From: Himantopus leucocephalus
Lineage: Eukaryota; Chordata; Aves; Charadriiformes; Recurvirostridae
DNA: 64,000 nucleotides
NCBI GenBank assembly: GCA_003993805.1
Contig: RSEF01000004.1
Coordinates: 2,833,915-2,897,914, forward strand
Direction of reading: 5' to 3'
Part shown: positions 1-11,100 of the stretch, one piece after another
How the letters are laid out: every line of letters starts with the position of its first letter
How positions within the stretch are numbered: the stretch's first letter is position 1
Notes under the pieces: generated by a model
Databases searched by the model: none
Told to the model about the DNA's origin: nothing
The model's input: only the letters and a program-made list of their open reading frames with translations
Translations under genes and position numbers: made by a program

Positions 1-102
1 AAAAAAAAAGAAAAAAAAAACACAACGAAAAAGAGAGAAAAAAGCAATCGAGGGGGCAGAGGAGGAATGGGAGCGGGGCGCGGGCAGCGGAGCGGCCGGT
101 AC
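1..102 (-). other. TBX22: TBX22 intron 2, beginning only
   Basis: This is the 5' start of the intron following the first T-box exon. Bases 1-47 are A-rich on the plus strand and T-rich on the transcript. No exon is seen here. Confidence 0.8.
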
Positions 103-226
103 CTGCCGGCCTTGGTGATGATCATCTCGGTGCCGATCTCATGGAACCTCCTCCAGAGCTCGGAGCCCTGCAGCTCCACCTGCACCCCCGCCTCCCGGCT
201 CTCCGCACCGGCCTTGGGCCGCTTTT
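103..226 (-). CDS. TBX22: TBX22 coding exon 2 (start of the T-box)
   Basis: The acceptor is a pyrimidine tract ending CCCCGCAG at 227-228 (minus strand). The exon starts in phase 1 with the residues KRPKAG, matching the region just before the T-box in mammals. It ends AAG GCC GGC AG at the GTAC donor (102-99), splitting an Arg codon exactly where the conserved ITKAGR/RMFP junction lies in other T-box genes. Confidence 0.9.
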
Positions 227-297
227 CTGCGGGGAAGAGAAGCGGGAGGGGGCGGCTCGGGAGGCTGCCGGGGGCAGGGGACGGGGGGGGGGGGGGN

Positions 298-337
<40 letters not shown>

Positions 338-519
338 CGGCCCTCGCCCCGCCGCCGCCCCGGGGGTGCCCCCCGTTACCGACCCTCCTCCGGGGCTCTG
401 CGGCTCTGCCGGCAGCCGCCCGCGCTCTCCTCGTCGCGACCGTCCGGCACTTTCCTCTTGGCCGAGCGTCCCACCAAGGCTTCCACCGAGAAGGCGTGAG
501 CCCGGGAGCTGAGCGCCAT
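103..519 (-). CDS. TBX22: TBX22, T-box transcription factor, first two coding exons (partial, continues off the left edge)
   Basis: TBX22 is a nuclear DNA-binding repressor of the TBX15/18/22 group; in mammals its loss causes cleft palate with ankyloglossia. Seen here: the ATG is at 519-517 with a purine at -3 and G at +4, and an in-frame TGA at 561-559 closes the frame upstream. The N-terminus reads [18 protein letters not shown], almost the same as mammalian TBX22 as I recall it. It contains an eh1-like FSVEALVG stretch (Groucho binding in this subfamily) and a basic KRK. The second exon carries the start of the T-box, [20 protein letters not shown] and then ITKAGR, ending at a GT donor at 102-101. 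The rest of the T-box and the C-terminus lie outside the window. TBX15 and TBX18 share the T-box start, but the N-terminus and the neighbouring ITM2A point to TBX22. The exon 1 donor is less certain than the rest. Confidence 0.9.
227..383 (-). other. TBX22: TBX22 intron 1, very short and C-rich
   Basis: This 157-base intron is dominated by a C homopolymer on the transcript strand that serves as its polypyrimidine tract. It includes an undetermined base at 297. The true length is uncertain because such tracts sequence and assemble poorly. Confidence 0.7.
283..337. repeat. Poly-G/poly-C homopolymer, 55 nt with one N
   Basis: The plus strand is an uninterrupted run of G apart from the N at 297. 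It lies inside TBX22 intron 1 and could form G-quadruplexes on the plus strand. The N suggests that two assembly paths met here. Confidence 0.95.
384..519 (-). CDS. TBX22: TBX22 coding exon 1
   Basis: This exon encodes about 45 residues from the start Met to a stretch reading RRAPEE. The frame meets a TAA at 378-376, so splicing must occur before it. Exon 2 needs a phase-1 donor. The one chosen is G/GTCGGT after base 384. An alternative phase-1 donor in the GGACGGTCGC stretch, about 60 bases upstream in the transcript, would shorten the exon. The more consensus-like GTAACG at 379-374 is in the wrong phase. Confidence 0.75.
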
Positions 520-1750
520 CCCCCCCGGGCCGGGGGTCCCCCCGGGCGGCAGCGGGGCTCAGGCGGGCGGCGGCGGCTCCATCCCCGCCGGTACCCAGCG
601 AGCCTCGCCCGGCCGCCGCACGGCTCCCGTCGGGGGGCAGCGGCCACGGCGAGATCCTCTTGCATCCAACTGAGTCAATAGACGGCTGCAGCCTCCACTG
701 TTTGTTTTGGAAACTGGTGGGAGCATAAGAAACATTGAGTGACATTTCATAGGAGTAACGGGAGGNAGGGAGGGGAGAGCGGGCGGTGGAGGGGAAGAGC
801 GGGGGAAGAGGAGCCGGCCCCGTCTAGGATCAATAAAAGAGTTACTGTTCTCCATTAAATTGTAAAACTCAAAGAAATTTGACATAATTGCACACTAGGG
901 GCCACTTTTCCAACAAAAGTGCAAATAACGTTTAACCAGAACCAGCACAAAAAGCAAAAAAAAAAAAATAGGAAAAAGAAAGGAAAAAAGGGAATAAAGG
1001 AGAGGGAGAGCCGCGGCCGTGCGTGTTGCGCTCCAGGCCCGGGTGCGGCGGGGCTGTGTCCGAGCCGGGCTGCCCCGACGGGCCGGTCCCCCACGGCCCC
1101 TCCGGTGTTCCCGGCAGGACGGACCGCGCTGTCACCCCCGGGCTGTGTGACAGCGCCGGACAGGCATCCCGGCTGGTCCCCCGGTTTTGCTTTGGCTTTT
1201 GTTTGTTTGTTTGTTTGTTTCGGGTTTTGGGTTGGTTTTTTTTAAGGGCAGCCCGTTCTGGCATCACCCCCGCGATGTTTCCACGGCCGCGCTTCAAAGC
1301 GCGGCCCCGCAGCGGCAGCTGCGCTAAATTAGGGGCAGAAATCCAAGTTTTCCACTCGAGCGGTTCCTGGGAGCCCCTGGGCGGCCGGGCCGGGCCGGGG
1401 GGACTCCTGGCCCCGGGGGGAGGTAGGGGGCTCCGGCCGGGTCCCGCAGGTGCGCAGGGAACGGGCTGCGCTGGATTTGCGCGGTGATTTTCGGGCCCCA
1501 GCGAGACCTCCCCGCCCTGCGAAGGCTTGAACACTCCTCGCTGATTTATTTTCCATCCGGGCGCCCACCCCAGAGACGGCACCAAAGGGGATTCCGGGGG
1601 TCGGTCTGGTCTGGTGGGGGGAAGCAGTGGTATTCATGCTGCGCAGGGTGGGTGTCCACCTCACCCGCCTGCTCCCCGCGCACCCCTCGCCCCGCTGCCT
1701 CTCCCTGCACCGGGGAGGTCAGCCGGGATAGATGAGCCTTAACGGAAAAA
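520..1750 (-). promoter_or_regulatory. TBX22: TBX22 5'UTR, promoter region and CpG island
   Basis: This GC- and CpG-rich block begins over the TBX22 coding exons and continues about 1.2 kb upstream, the usual setting of a developmental regulator promoter. An AP-1 consensus TGAGTCA lies at 671-677. I find no convincing TATA box, so the transcription start cannot be placed. A T-rich/TTTG repeat segment (about 1196-1243) and an AT-rich segment (about 830-990) interrupt the island. Long ORFs here on both strands reflect base composition and resemble no protein I know. An N is present at 766. Confidence 0.6.
1196..1221. repeat. (TTTG)n microsatellite
   Basis: About six tandem copies of TTTG (GTTTGTTTGTTTGTTTGTTT) lie inside the TBX22 upstream island. 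Confidence 0.85.
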
Positions 1751-4700
1751 AAATGTGGAAAGGGATAAAATTCACAGGCCAGCTGAGAAAGCACGTTGCG
1801 GGGGAGTCGGGGGGTGCGGGAGCTGCCGCAGGGCGCTGCGGCTTCAAGGCGGGCAGGGGACAGGGTGCAGCACTCTGTGTCCCACTTGCAAGCGGTCCCG
1901 CAGTCTCAGGGGAGCACTGGTTCATTCAAAATGTTTCACTTTTCAGGATTTGTTGCAATATTTGTTAGGGTCTGCGCTCTGGTACACACATTTCTTCCAG
2001 CACTTGGGCTGGCAGCAGAGTGAGAGCTGCATGTCTTTGTGGAGACAACCAAAACCAAACATCAGACTGCCGCTATCTGGCGGAACACTTGACAAATGCA
2101 TGTTTTAAATGTCCCAGACTCAGACTGTTGTCCTCAAATCCCCATTCCAAGGATGGTCCTTACTCAGGTTACGGTGGGCTTTGCACATTGGTACTCATTT
2201 ATACAATTATATGCATTTATATGCACTCATAACCATTTATGCTTTTTTCACATACATCTATACACCAGACTCCCGGCATATCTCACTGGGACAGGAGTTT
2301 GTCTAAGGAAAAGGCCTTGGAGGAAGGAGATGGGGCACCTGGTTGAGAGCTGCCTGCTTTTCTGGCTGCAGAATTTTCTCCGTCCATACGGTCCCAGTGC
2401 CAGCTCTGGTTCGGACCACGCCTGCAGCCTGATTCGGGAAGGGAAGGTCAGCATCCCTGTCTGCCAGTGGGGCTCTGAAAGCTCCAGCTGAGCTCCTGCT
2501 GAAGTCATGGTGGAAATCCAACAACGCCGTTCATAATGGCAGTTGGGACGGATGCAAATGAGCTGTAAAGTAAGTATATGGAAGGATGTTCCTTGCATTT
2601 GCTTCCCCGGGCTTTTGCTGAGCTGTGTGTACCCGGGGTTACACAGGAGAGGCGCTAGCCCCGCTGCTGGAAGAAGCGCCGGCACCTCCCAGTGTGGCCT
2701 TCAGAGAGGCCGATGGTGATTAACTTTTGATTTAACTTTTATTGAGGATAAGGATACCTAATCTTCCTTCACAAGGTGTCTCAAAATTCAGCCATCAGCT
2801 ACATTGTATGATAATCTGAACTACGCGGTGGTTTTGTCCCCGTGTTACTCCACCCCTCCACCCACGTCCGTCAGCGGTGGCCCTGCGAAGCCCCACACCC
2901 TGCTGACGTGGTTTTCCTTTGTGCAAGGCGTGTTCAGATGCACTCACCTGAGACCTCTGCGGGACGAGTCTTCGACCCGCTTCGGGGGGCTCTTCTGGGA
3001 CGTTATCCCACATCCGTCCCCATCCGTTGGGGCCAGAAGCGAACAGAGAACAGGGCTGGGGAAGAGACTTCGGGGGGTTATCTTGCTCTGCCTCACCCCG
3101 GGCAGGATCAGCTCCACCTATGCAGATTTGTATTTCTTCTTACAAAGAGAAATGAAACAAATTTCATAAACATGTTCATAATTATAACTGCATAAGCTCA
3201 TGATTTAAAAGCAAGGCGAACCGCGGGTCCCTCCCGGAGCCCGGACAGGACTGACGCGGCGCTCCGCGGCGCTGATAGAAGCCAGCTGAGGGCATTAAGT
3301 GTGAACCTTTATCTCTGCTGACATGACAGGTTATTAAAGAGTATCTCGAGTAATCTTTTATTTCCTTAGCATTGCAACACATTTCAAGAACTTGGCCAGT
3401 GATCAACCAACCCTTTTTAATTTCCTACAATGAAAAATAAAACAAAAATAAAGCCCAATTGAGATGATATAATCAGGAACATTTTGAGGGTTTAGGTCAA
3501 ACTAATATGTCAGAGAAGGGTTTTCAGGGGACTTGGAGTGCTTTAATCTGTCGAAGACTGACTCAGACCCTACTTGGGCTTTGTAATCTTATTGTCTTTA
3601 CCAAATTATGTGATGGTATGTCACGTATTACCGTCATCAGAAAATAGAGCAAATAATCATTTGGCATAACGTCCAGAAGAACTAACTTAATTTTAAAGCA
3701 AGTGTTATACAATATGCCAGAAATGTTTGCTTAACTTGAAAATGATCTTTTAATACTGTCCATTAATCTGTTAAAGCACACAGGTAAATTCCAAACACAG
3801 ACTTTCCTGACCACTTTAGGGGCAGACTTTAGGAGATTTAATTGCATTCAAGCTGCGCTCAGTTTTGCCAAGATTTACTTTGTATTTATTAAAACAAAAC
3901 AAAACCAAACCCGAAAGCAAACCAAACCTGACTTGTGGCTTAGGGGGTAATATTTTAATAATACCTGCACTCAATTATGCACCTAATACTTTTACCATTC
4001 CTATCTCCACCTGATATGTCATAGATTTATATAAAGTTGCGATTATAGATTTGGTGCTAGGACATTTTCAGTTCTAGCAGAAAAACTCAAAACATTGATT
4101 GTTCTCTGCTTCACAAATTATTAGCAAGAAAATATTTATTTATTTTTTTTTAGCATTTGGGAAAAAAAAAGGTTTCCAAACCTGCAGTTTCTAAGCAGAG
4201 AGACGCAGCACCGCATCGTCGTGTACCATTAAACAAGCTCTTGACTCCCGTAACACAGCCTCAGTGATTGCTTCACCAGCTTTTAATTAGACGACGTGTG
4301 CTCAAGGCTACAAATGGGTGTGGGTCCATCTCCTTTCCCCGCTGGGTGCATTAACGTGGGCTTTACTCTAAGCCATCATTTCGGGTGGCGTAACTCCTCT
4401 CCTCTCGCAGAGACGTCGCCGGAGCCAGCAAAGCAGCGCAGCCCAGGGCAGTCCCTTGCCCCCGTGTGCTGTCCCCTCCCCGGCCTTGGTGGCACCAGCC
4501 ACATCTGCCCTCACATCTTCTCTTTCAAAATCATTCCTCTCCTGTAAAAATGTATTTCAGGATTGATTTAACCATGTTTGCCCATGCTTCTAACTGGACT
4601 CACGGTCCAGTTTGCATTTTTTCAGTTTCCCCATCTTACTGTTACTAGTAAATAAGTAATCTCTTTTTTTGTCTTTCAGATCCCAGCCTGTTTGCTTGTC

Positions 4701-7560
4701 ATGTTGCAAATATAAATGAACACGATGCCTCAAATCTAATAGGGATAAACCTGACACTGAAGAAATGCAAGCTAATATCTAATATTCCAATGTGCAAATA
4801 ATATCATTTTCTTGGAAGAAAAAACCCCAAACTTATGGCCGGTACAGTGTGCCGCGAACAGCTGCTGCTGTCAGCACAGGAAAGAGATGGAAGCTTTGTT
4901 ATGGGAGTATGTTAAAGCTACAATAAAACCGTTTCTAAATGCTCTGGCTAATACGCAGGCTGCAACTGGAGTGGATGTGACTGTCAGCTGAATAACCCTT
5001 CTGTGAGCTGAAATAACGCCCGTTTGGGTTCTACGGGAACTGGAATTTGCAATATTCAACTTTAATTCTTGTAAATGCAACTACCACTCCATATGAATTA
5101 TTAACTAATTACTTATTAACAGATTAACAATTATTTCTTTTTCTAAAATACAATCTTTTAAACAGAAACTCCAGAAGACTAAGTAAATCTTGGCAGGAAA
5201 CACCCGTAGAAGCTCATAACAGTGCTTAGGAGATTGTTTCCTCTTACATTCTCAAATGTCCAGTCCCACAGCAAAGCTTTAATTTCATTCTCCATCTTAT
5301 TGTCCCCATAATGAACTTTGAAAAACCTCTGCTCTTATATCCAAGCGCAGTGCAATTGCGTGCGCCCTCCGTCCCCCGTTGGGCTGTGGCACCTCTGCGC
5401 TGATGCTGCAATGTCCGAAGCAGGAGGCGATGGCACAGTCCAGCCCACCCTTTGCTCTCAGGAACACACCAAAGTAATTTCATGGCAAAAATGGCAGGTC
5501 TGGGGCAGAAATGGCCAGCTTACGGCGGTGGACAGCTGGCGTCGAAGTCTCTCGGTTGGTTGACCTCCTAAGGAGGTTCTTCACCGCCACGTGCGCTGCA
5601 TTAGTTAAAGATATATTAAAATAAATCTCTGTTACGTTATTTTATACATAAGCCCCCCAAAAAGGCTGCACAGGGAATAGGATTAAACTTTAAGGAAATG
5701 ATTCAGTGAAGTAAAAGCAATATATGCAGCATTTGGGGAGAGTTAAATCAAACCAGGGGACTCGGATGACTGCGTGATGAGAGAAGGGTTGGTGGTGTTC
5801 CCCACCACAGCCAGGGAAGTCGAGGAAGGGTCAGTAATGTCCACTTGCGAGGAACATTTTTAAAGTCACCTTTCCTAGCCTGGCTCCTGGCTTTTGGCTG
5901 GTGGTTGTGTGCAAAGAGCGGGAGCGAGGCAAAGCTGCTTCATCCCTTCTCCAACCACCTCTCCAGGCCCCTGCCAGCCTGGCCATCCCGTCGAACAGCT
6001 TTCCCACCACCTTTCCTGCATTGCGGCTTCTCCAGAGCTCAGAAATAAGACCAAGACACGGCCCCTTCCCCCTCTAAGAAAAGGGAAAAATTCCTGACGT
6101 GTTGAACTTTTCTCATAATACTTAAAGAAAATACTTAAAGAATGTGTAATAATAGGGGATTTAGAAAGAGCAAAATTAACCACACGGACGAAGCAGAAAA
6201 CCTTTAGAATGGCACCAAAATGTACCCTGCCTGGCTTTACTGCAGGGAAGAGCTCCGGGGGACGAGAGGGTGACCCTGCGTGAGCCCTGTGAGCTGCGGG
6301 ACCCCCTGTCCCCAGGGCCACCCCTGCTCTTCTCACCGGTGGAGTATAGGGAGGAAAAAGCTCTCAGTTTAGCTGCCAGGGAAACCACACAGGAGAAGTG
6401 AAATTAAAAATAGTTATGGGGAAGCTGATATTGAGTTATTGTATATTCCCGGGCAGGAGCGAAGCCGGGCAGACCTGGGGTTGTGTTTCCTGCGCTCCCC
6501 GCTCAGTGCCGGGGCCAGGCACGGTCCAGCCGTGGAGCATCTTGGGGTCTTGGGAACCCCATCTGGGGCCTTACCAGCAGTGAGCCCTTTCCCAGGCAGG
6601 AACCCGAGGGCAAAAAGCATTTTAGAGAGGGACGGTGGTGTTATTTTTACAAAATACAGCCTATATTCTGGTTTGCTTCACTTTAAACAGTAACTGGATA
6701 CCCTGAGGCATCTCCTTGGTGCTGGGGCGTACAAGGAAGTTCCTTTGGTGGCCTTGATCACCTTGTCTGCTCTGAAAGCAAAAATGGGCCAAAGTCTCCT
6801 GTGATGGCCAAGATTTGCGGCCAGGGAGGATGAGGGTCCACAGTACCAACACGTGTCCCAAACAATGTCGGGCTTGCAAAGCCCACCGGAGTGAACGGCC
6901 ATCGCTGCCGGGGTCAATATTCCACCTCCCTTAACAGGCTGCAGTCACTGCCTCTCCCTTACCGTCGCTGCCCCAGCAGCATCCCGGACTCACCTGCCTG
7001 TGTACCAGCTGCCAAAATCCCCCTGGAGGCGGTGTCTGCGCAGCCTCAGGGCTCCGTCCGTAAGGGAGCAATGCCCCGTGGCCAGCGATGTCTGCAGTGC
7101 TGGGCCAGGACGGGGACGCCGGGGAGTCCCCGGGTCTCAGGCGGTTCCTTTCCCGGCGCGGCCAAGAGCCTGCTCTGGAGGATGGCTTAGAAAATCGGTC
7201 CTGTCAGGGACATTCGGGTTCATTCATGCAGAAATTGCAGGTTACTGGGGTCTGCTCTTCCGTCTCACCAAATCCTTATGTCCGCAATAAGCTTTGCTCC
7301 CCCTTCACTGGGCTTAGAGAAGCGGATCCATATAGATGTGATGATTTATCCCCGGTCCCACTAGTTCTGGGGCAGAGTGATTTTCCAACTGTTCGGTTTT
7401 GAATGATTTCTTTCCACCGCTGCCGTCTCTGTACCACCAGCACTTTGCTGGAGGAGTTGTCCCTAAGACAGGTCTGAGACTTTTCCCTCCCTGTCTGGAA
7501 AGACACACACAAGCTCCGGCCTTAAACTGAGCCCACACCTGGGAGAGATCGACCGGCTGA
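1751..7560. other. Intergenic DNA upstream of TBX22, no gene seen
   Basis: ORFs here are short and resemble no known family. The part from 3406 to 4296 is AT-rich and free of ORFs over 60 codons. It contains many TAAT and ATTA homeodomain-type cores and an A-rich (AAAAC)n patch near 3890-3910. It could be a distal regulatory element, but nothing in the sequence proves this. Confidence 0.5.
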
Positions 7561-8180
7561 GGAGAAACTCAGCTTTGTTTTGCTATTCTATCCTCGCTTA
7601 TTGCAGCTAATTATTGCTGTAAATGCAAATAAAGAGGGATTAAAAAAAAAAAAAAGCTTGGAAGGGGTGATGCACTGGGGAGAAGGACAATAAATCAAAA
7701 GGTTTGGAAGGAAGCTTTCACTCATCTTTGAAGCACCGGTATGGTTTTGAGCTGTTAGCTTGCACTTTGGTTAGGAAGCGACATTAGAAATTAAACAGAA
7801 AAGATACAATCTTAATATTTCGTAAGATCTGCCAATACAAATATCTGTCGGCAGATATGTAAAATAATAGCTTTAAAAACAAGAAAAAGAATCACATGAC
7901 ATTTTCTAAGGAGGGTGATGTCACCCCCCAACCAAGCGATATATTCTTTGTATTTGAAATTAAAACCGCATGAACTCCCTATGCAAAGCTGGGTGAAACT
8001 GCTTTTTCAAGTACCCCCTTAGGGATGATGGATATTATTTTCTGGTTTTAATATTAAAGTAATAAATAAATGTGATTTACTTGCCACCCAATAGCACCGA
8101 GCTGTGCAAAATAAGTAAATGCAATCCGTGCATGTTAATGTCCAGGTAGTTGCTGTATAAAGTCTGTTAAAGAAGTCTAT
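7561..8180. promoter_or_regulatory. Candidate conserved noncoding element (enhancer-like block)
   Basis: This AT-rich, ORF-free block is dense in recognisable factor cores. It has an octamer ATGCAAAT at 7623-7630, a TAATTATTG homeodomain core just before it, a bZIP-like TGATGTCA near 7916-7923, and a 7-bp stem with a 4-base loop (ATATCTG/CAGATAT) at 7841-7858. Such clustering is typical of developmental enhancers flanking T-box genes. Conservation cannot be tested from one sequence, so the call is inference. Confidence 0.35.
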
Positions 8181-11100
8181 CTATGGCTAGTGTGGCTGGA
8201 GCAGAAGAAGATCAGTATTAGCTGAACTGGTCAACAAGCTTCACAAGGAATTTCAGCTCAGAGAAGAGGAAAATCTGTCTCCACGGTATTACCTCCCTTT
8301 CCAAAGTTTCCTTCTGGCTGCACTGGGTCACAGGCTGCGGACTGTAAATTATACAGCCGAAAATCAAACGATCTTTTTCAATAAGGGATGAAGAGAACCA
8401 TGCAATCATTTAATATATGAAACAGTCCAACCTATGGCTTTCCCTTCTTTGCAAATGTGGACAGTTCTGTTGAGATCCAAAAACCACTCCAAACCATCAA
8501 AATTAGCAAATAACCATCTGGCCTCGTGGCTCAACACCTCCTGTGGCCATAAATTCAAATCCCAGCAACATTAGCAGGTGATTTGCTCTGAAAAACAAGC
8601 TCTGTCCTCGAGTAATGTAAAAACAAGGTGTGATGGGGAAGGCTCATGGGAGAGCCGCAGCTCGGGGTGGAGCTGGCTCTGGCCGAGCATCTGTTGGCTT
8701 TCAGAGGGGAACAGGGCTCTCGGCTGGCAAGGAGCACCCCCTCCCCAGCTCCTGGTGCCCCATCCCCTGGTTGGGCTGCCTGGCCCCTTCCCTGGGATCT
8801 GCCACCTCACCCAGCACCATCCCCATGGCGTTTCTCCATCAGCCTGCTCTGTCCCAGCTCCGAGAGTCCATGCACGCCCTTGGGGTTCACCAGAGCCATC
8901 GTGTACATGGACCGGTTCTTATCACCTATAGTTTTCTTTCTAACGTCTCCAGGTTTTTCTGACCAAAGCAAGTCAAGCACGTAGGTGGTAGAGGAAAGAT
9001 ACTCCTATGTGAAATGTAAAATCGTCCACTCCAGCTGGGGTTGCTATGAGCTGCAAAGAGTTTTTCCATGCTTGGTTGGAGCCCATGCTACCGAATGGGA
9101 AGATCTGGAGGGGACAAAAGAGGTTTTCTTCTTATGTGCAATACACGAACCTCAGCTCCTGTCCTTGCATATTGTTTTTAGATAAACTGCAATTTAAAAT
9201 GAGGAGTATGGAGATAACATCCCTGAGAAGCCTTGCCAGCAGGCAGAAGAGACACTGGTAGAGTCCTGAAATCCTCGTAACCGCTGTGCCTCCAGGCACC
9301 ACGGCCCTGGGAATTCGAATCAGGCCCTTCATCTGGAGCTTCTGCCTTTATTAATACTCTGCCCTGCCAGTCTCAGCCAGAAGGCTGAGTTATGGTTATA
9401 GCTCACACACAAAAAATTTGCCTCTTCCTAACCCTCAAGACCTGGAACTAGCAGCTGAGTCTGATTTTGGATCTGCAGCAAGTTTTATCCACCAAAAAGT
9501 TGTGTATGTTTTGCACATGTGGTTGTATTTGGGGGTGATATTACCTTTCAGAGCTGCTCAAGTCTGTCTGTGCCCATTAGTTACCAGAGTAAATCCCCCT
9601 CCGTCTGCAGAATTGCACTGTGGGGAACCTGGCGGACATTTAACATTGAAATATAATTGGTAATTCGTTAGCAATCCCATATTTGAAGGCTTGGGACTGA
9701 GCATGGCATTAAACCAAGTGACAGGGCAGGTTTTGCTTCTCCTACAATAGTGCTACCAAAGGGAGAAGGTTGGATGGCTCCTGCACTGCCAGGAAAAGTA
9801 GTTTGGGTTGAAAAAAACCCTTTGAAAAATGCATTTTACCCCAGAACATAAGCCATGCCCTCTGCCCCTGATGATGAGTGGTCTTGATACTTCTCCTATT
9901 TTTGTGAGAGTACCAAAGCTCCACAGAGGTTCCCCAGAGCCCGCGACCACAGGAGATGCTCCAGCGCCCGGGGCAGTGTGGCAGGAGCTGCACCAGCCCT
10001 GGCCCAGAGCTGCAGCCCCTCGGGGGTCACCCCATGGGCTCCCATGCACTCTGACTACACTCTTCCCTCCACTTTCCCTTCCTGCTGGGACCGGCGGACC
10101 CCGTAGCAGATAGCACGTGTAGGGGCAGGGGAGTTTCTGTAAGCTGCAGGGAGATGGACTATATTTTTTTTTCTGGATTTCTGCCTACATTCGTGCGTCT
10201 GCTCGCTTTTATTGTCCCACATTCCACAAACTTAAAGCACTTCCATATATAACAGAATTAATCCAGTTCATTGAAAATCACAATGAAGCTGACGATACCA
10301 AACGCTTCCGCTCTGCACATCCCCTGTTCCTGATCCGCAGAAATGGCAAATTCAGTGAACCACTGAGGAGGTGGGGAAGCTTCCGTTCCAGCACCGCTTT
10401 GCTGTTGGACGGCAGGGAAGGACTCAGAAGTCTTTTATTTAATGTAGTTTCAGGTTTTGTCAGCCTCACTCACCCGGCAGTACCCAGCGCCTGGGCAGAG
10501 CGGGGGCGCGGGGCGGGCACCGGCGGGGAGCTGCAGGAGAGCCACTGCCATCCTCGGAGCATCTCGGGGGCGAACGGTGCTCAGAGCAGGAGCATCCCAT
10601 CAGGAGATGCTGCCAGCACTCTCTGCCTGACGGAGAAAGCCCGCAGGTGGGAACCCTCCTGCTCACCAGGGCTCAATTAGCTGTAGCTGATAAATGCCAG
10701 TTGCTTCAGAGAGATCGTTTCCCCGCCTGCGAGACCAGCCGCAGCTTTGAGGCCGCTTGCAGACGTACAGACATCCCTGCCGTGGCTCTGCCTGGCCCAC
10801 ATCAATGTGGTTTGTATTACCCTGTCCGGGCAGCTGGAGTTTGGAGGTAAGAAGACTGAAAAATGTGTTATCCCCTAATTTTTCTAATGCAGGATATAGC
10901 CATGAGATAAGGAGTGAGTCTGTACTCTACTGAATCATAGGGAATAAATATTCAACAGACAGCACTGGGATTTTTTCCTCTGTGATTTATGTCAACAATA
11001 ATAGGAGGATTCGTAAAAAATTAATACAAAAAAGACCTTGCCTCCATGGCTGGCAAATATGGTTTAATGACAGAAAAGGGGGTATGCGGTGTGCGGCTCG

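Noticed and set aside
67..745. Long ORFs of about 200 codons on both strands at the left edge
   Set aside because: They run through the poly-G tract and are in frames other than the TBX22 exons; the real coding frame is interrupted by a short intron.
932..1585. 217-codon minus-strand ORF upstream of TBX22
   Set aside because: It lies in the GC-rich island with Pro/Gly/Arg-rich composition and no domain; a composition artefact.
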